The notes under the pieces: model-generated | Databases searched by the model: none | What the model was told of the DNA's origin: nothing | What the model saw: only the letters and a program-made list of their open reading frames with translations | DNA from: Opitutaceae bacterium | GTDB taxonomy: Bacteria > Verrucomicrobiota > Verrucomicrobiia > Opitutales > Opitutaceae | NCBI GenBank assembly: GCA_016711225.1 | Contig: JADJTK010000052.1 | Span: 124,001-188,000, forward strand | Reading direction: 5' to 3' | DNA length: 64,000 nt | Shown: positions 62,099 through 64,000 of the stretch, piece by piece | How the letters are laid out: each line of letters opens with the position of its first letter | How positions within the stretch are numbered: the stretch's first letter is position 1 | Made by a program: the position numbers and the translations under genes

Positions 62099-62237
62099 AC
62101 TTTGAACGTTCCGCCCCCGGCCGCGTCTCTCCCTGTGCAAGAGAGTATGCAAGGCTAGTACTTCACTAGTTTGTAGTTTGATAAGTCGGCTGAAGCGCCC
62201 GGGAAACCGGGCGCTTCAGCCGTTTTGGGATCTGGAC
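62099..62237 (+). repeat. Structured repeat, copy 1
   Basis: The copy contains ctttgaacgttc, a weak small hairpin (tgcaagagagtatgca), the spacer agtttgtagtttg and a 15-bp stem with a 4-base loop at 62188-62221 (ggctgaagcgcccgg, gaaa, ccgggcgcttcagcc) followed by gtttt. Two more copies follow at 62433 and 62713. It encodes no protein and may be a small RNA with its own terminator. Confidence 0.75.
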
Positions 62238-62432
62238 ATGGCGAGCCGATGGAAGCGCCGAAGCGCGCAACGGATCAACTGCCCGCCCCCCCCGGACCTT
62301 GCGCACTCGGTTAAAATGCCGAACACCGGCTTCTGCCCATGCTCAGACCCAACCTTGGCGCACCGGCTTTCGCCCGACGTCGCGCGTGCATCCTCGAATG
62401 GGAAGAGCGAATTCAGGAATTACTTTGGCGCG

Positions 62433-62565
62433 CTTTGAACGTTTCCACGGCGGCTGCGTCTTTCTCCCTGCAAGCAGGTTTGCAGGGTTAACATAGTTTG
62501 TAGTTTGTTAGTCGGCTGAAGCGCCCGGGAAACCGGGCGCTTCAGCCGTTTCTACACCTGGAGAT
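62433..62565 (+). repeat. Structured repeat, copy 2
   Basis: The order matches copy 1: ctttgaacgttt, the hairpin ccctgcaagcaggtttgcaggg, agtttgtagtttgttagtc, then the 15-bp stem at 62514-62547 and gtttc, closing with acctggagat. The unit begins 334 bases after copy 1; the intervening sequence is not shared. Confidence 0.75.
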
Positions 62566-62712
62566 CCCGTGACCACCCCACGACGAGCGCGGGCCGAATC
62601 TCGCCCGTCGTCGGCCGCAGCGCCCCGTCTCGAACGGCAACCTGCATATTGAACATTTCCGTCCGAGGCACCGCGGGGCTGGAATTCGTCGCCCCAGAAT
62701 AATCTTCCGCTC

Positions 62713-62851
62713 ACTTTGAACGTTCTGCGGCCGGCGGCGTCTCTCCCCCTGCAAGCAAGTTTGCAGGGCTAGTTTCTCAGAGTTTGTAGTTTGTTAGTCG
62801 GCTGAAGCGTCCGGGAAACCGGGCGCTTCAGCCGTTTGTGGACCTGGAGAT
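62713..62851 (+). repeat. Structured repeat, copy 3
   Basis: The copy has actttgaacgttc, the hairpin ccctgcaagcaagtttgcaggg, agtttgtagtttgttagtc, the stem at 62800-62833 and acctggagat. One arm carries T instead of C (gcgtccgg), which turns a C:G pair into U:G and keeps the stem. It lies directly before the 3' end of rnpB, which is on the other strand. Confidence 0.75.
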
Positions 62852-62930
62852 AGCTCGCGCAGCTCTCGCCCCGGCGGATTGCCCCGCCGGGGTTCATCGT
62901 GTCCGGCCCGGCTCGGGGTGCGGTAAAGAA

Positions 62931-63365
62931 GGTTTCGGAGCCTGTAAGCCAGATTTTGTCCCCGGCCTTGCGGCCGTGGCGCATTCATTTTTCTCGCGCC
63001 CCTTGCGGGGCCCGCCCGGGGCTGCGACCGCCGGCCGAAGCCGGCCGCGCGCACCGGGTGCGGCCTACCCGGGACGTATATGGCGGGCCGCCACGTCCCC
63101 TATTTGGCCTTGCACCGGGTTGGGTTTCTCGTGCCGCCGACGTCGCCGTCGGCGCGGTGGGCTCTTACCCCACCTTTTCACTATCACCCCCCGACCGGAC
63201 GAACGTGAGATTCATCTTAAGCCGGAGGGCTACCTATTTTCTGTGATACTATCCGTCGCGCCGCCTTGAAACGACGCGCCCCCGCTTACGAAGGGAACCC
63301 TGCCCTGTGGTGTCTGGACTTTCCTCTCAGTTCAAAGAACGGAGCGAATGCGCGGCTCCGAAACC
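62931..63365 (-). ncRNA. rnpB: RNase P RNA (bacterial class A)
   Basis: This is the catalytic RNA that matures tRNA 5' ends. On the minus strand the helix P1 is formed by ggtttcggagcc (5', 63365-63354) and ggctccgaaacc (3', 62942-62931). Universally conserved segments follow in order: gaggaaagtcc, cagggcagg, gtgaaaaggtggggtaagagcccacc, gcaaggccaaatagggg, cccgggtaggc and, at the 3' end, acaaaatctggcttacagg. A length of 435 nt is in the normal range. Confidence 0.97.
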
Positions 63366-63371
63366 GCGCGC

Positions 63372-63399
63372 ACCCTAGGCCCCCGCCCCCCCTCCGCAA
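63372..63399 (-). promoter_or_regulatory. Putative sigma-70 promoter of rnpB
   Basis: On the minus strand a -35 like ttgcgg is followed after 16 bases by taggGT-like -10 (tagggt). The predicted RNA 5' end lies 6 bases further on. The spacer is a G-rich run. Confidence 0.4.
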
Positions 63400-63526
63400 C
63401 CGCTATTCGCCTCGCGGATGCGTTATCCGTCCGATCCCCTCCGGCCCGCCAGGGTATCTGCAGTTGCCTGCCCCTGCCCAAAACCTTGCGATTTCATCCT
63501 CCACCCACGCCACACCCCTCCTCCTA

Positions 63527-64000
63527 TGCGTATCGCCATCACCGGAGCCACCGGATTCATCGGCAGCAACGTCGCCTTCCGCCTCGCGCGTGCCGGCCAT
63601 CAGATTGTGGCCACCGGCCGCGATCACCACAAGGTGCCCGCCCTCGCTGCCGTCCCCGGCCTGACCCTGGCCCGCGGCGACCTCCGCGATCCATCCTCCT
63701 GGGACGCGGTACTTCCCGGCTGCGACGCCCTGGTGCATATCGCCCTGGGCTGGGGCGACGAACCAGTGGATATGCTTCATGCCGACACCGAGGCCTCCCT
63801 GCGGCTCTTCGATGCCGCGCGCCGCGCCGGGGTGAGAACCATCATCTACACCAGCTCGACGGCCGCCTGCGGAGAAATGGCCGCACTCAACCGCGAAGAC
63901 ATGGTGCCGCGCCCGACCGATTTCTACGGCGCCACCAAAGCCGCCACCGAGGCCTATCTGCGCGGCTTCGGCCATAAATACGGGCTCAATGTCCACATCA
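63527..64000 (+). CDS. NAD(P)-dependent epimerase/dehydratase (partial, 5' end)
   Basis: The first 158 residues of an extended short-chain dehydrogenase, continuing past the window edge. The Rossmann motif GATGFIGS (residues 7-14) binds NAD(P). TSSTAACGE and YGATKAATEAYLRG supply the Ser and the catalytic Tyr-x3-Lys. Such enzymes epimerise or dehydrate nucleotide sugars or reduce ketones; the substrate cannot be predicted. It starts at ATG 63527 and is divergent from rnpB. Confidence 0.9.

Noticed and set aside
62099..62851. CRISPR array or integron attC sites
   Set aside because: Three copies of about 135 bases with 150-195 base spacers do not fit CRISPR. The repeat lacks the GTTRRRY/RYYYAAC boxes of attC, there is no cassette gene between copies and no cas or integrase gene is present.

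Overview
The window is high-GC bacterial DNA that I infer comes from a Verrucomicrobiota member, probably of the Opitutaceae type. The basis is the many secreted proteins ending in a '...RRFYR(V/I)R' or '...PRQFLRVRV' module, a two-domain adenylate kinase, a PIN-PhoH ATPase and the gene mix. No 16S gene or other marker is present, so this placement is inference.

Layout. Positions 1-445 hold the 3' end of a secreted protein. Positions about 459-700 are an extreme poly-G block, probably a sequencing or assembly artefact. thiC (minus strand) follows, with a TPP riboswitch upstream. From about 3.1 to 38.7 kb, a single run of twelve minus-strand genes encodes exported multimodular proteins: three beta-propeller proteins, one protein that is mostly a CBM6-like module, two M23 peptidases fused to PKD/cadherin-like/CBM6-like modules, two alpha/beta-hydrolase (esterase) proteins, one GH16 glucanase, and three very large clan GH-A glycosidases with N-terminal CBM4/9-like domains. 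Gaps of 15-41 bases, and an ATGA overlap between the GH16 and M23 genes, suggest that at least the six genes from 38.7 to 16.9 kb form one operon. The locus looks like a secreted polysaccharide (or glycan-plus-peptide) degradation system. No SusC/SusD, TonB receptor, sulfatase or regulator is visible. Most members are paralogues that have exchanged modules. Divergent to it is a PfkB-family sugar kinase.

From 40 to 61 kb the content is mostly housekeeping: a short MscS channel, a large exported coiled-coil protein with the same C-terminal module, PhoH, a cyclophilin-type isomerase, a frameshifted PLP aminotransferase, ftsH and tilS (overlapping), the tandem adenylate kinase, a SYLF-domain protein, serS, a DUF3592-like membrane protein, a PIN-domain remnant, and the operon acylphosphatase, ABC ATPase, ABC permease, TPR-like protein. 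From 61 to 64 kb there is an acidic hypothetical gene, three copies of a structured repeat, RNase P RNA (rnpB, minus strand) and the start of an NAD-dependent epimerase.

Three genes (an M23 peptidase, a GH-A enzyme and the aminotransferase) are each broken by one extra base, two of them in short G/C runs. With the poly-G block this makes sequencing error a serious alternative to real pseudogenes. A fourth gene, the second M23 peptidase, carries a deletion of about 170 bases compensated by a one-base insertion, which looks genuine.
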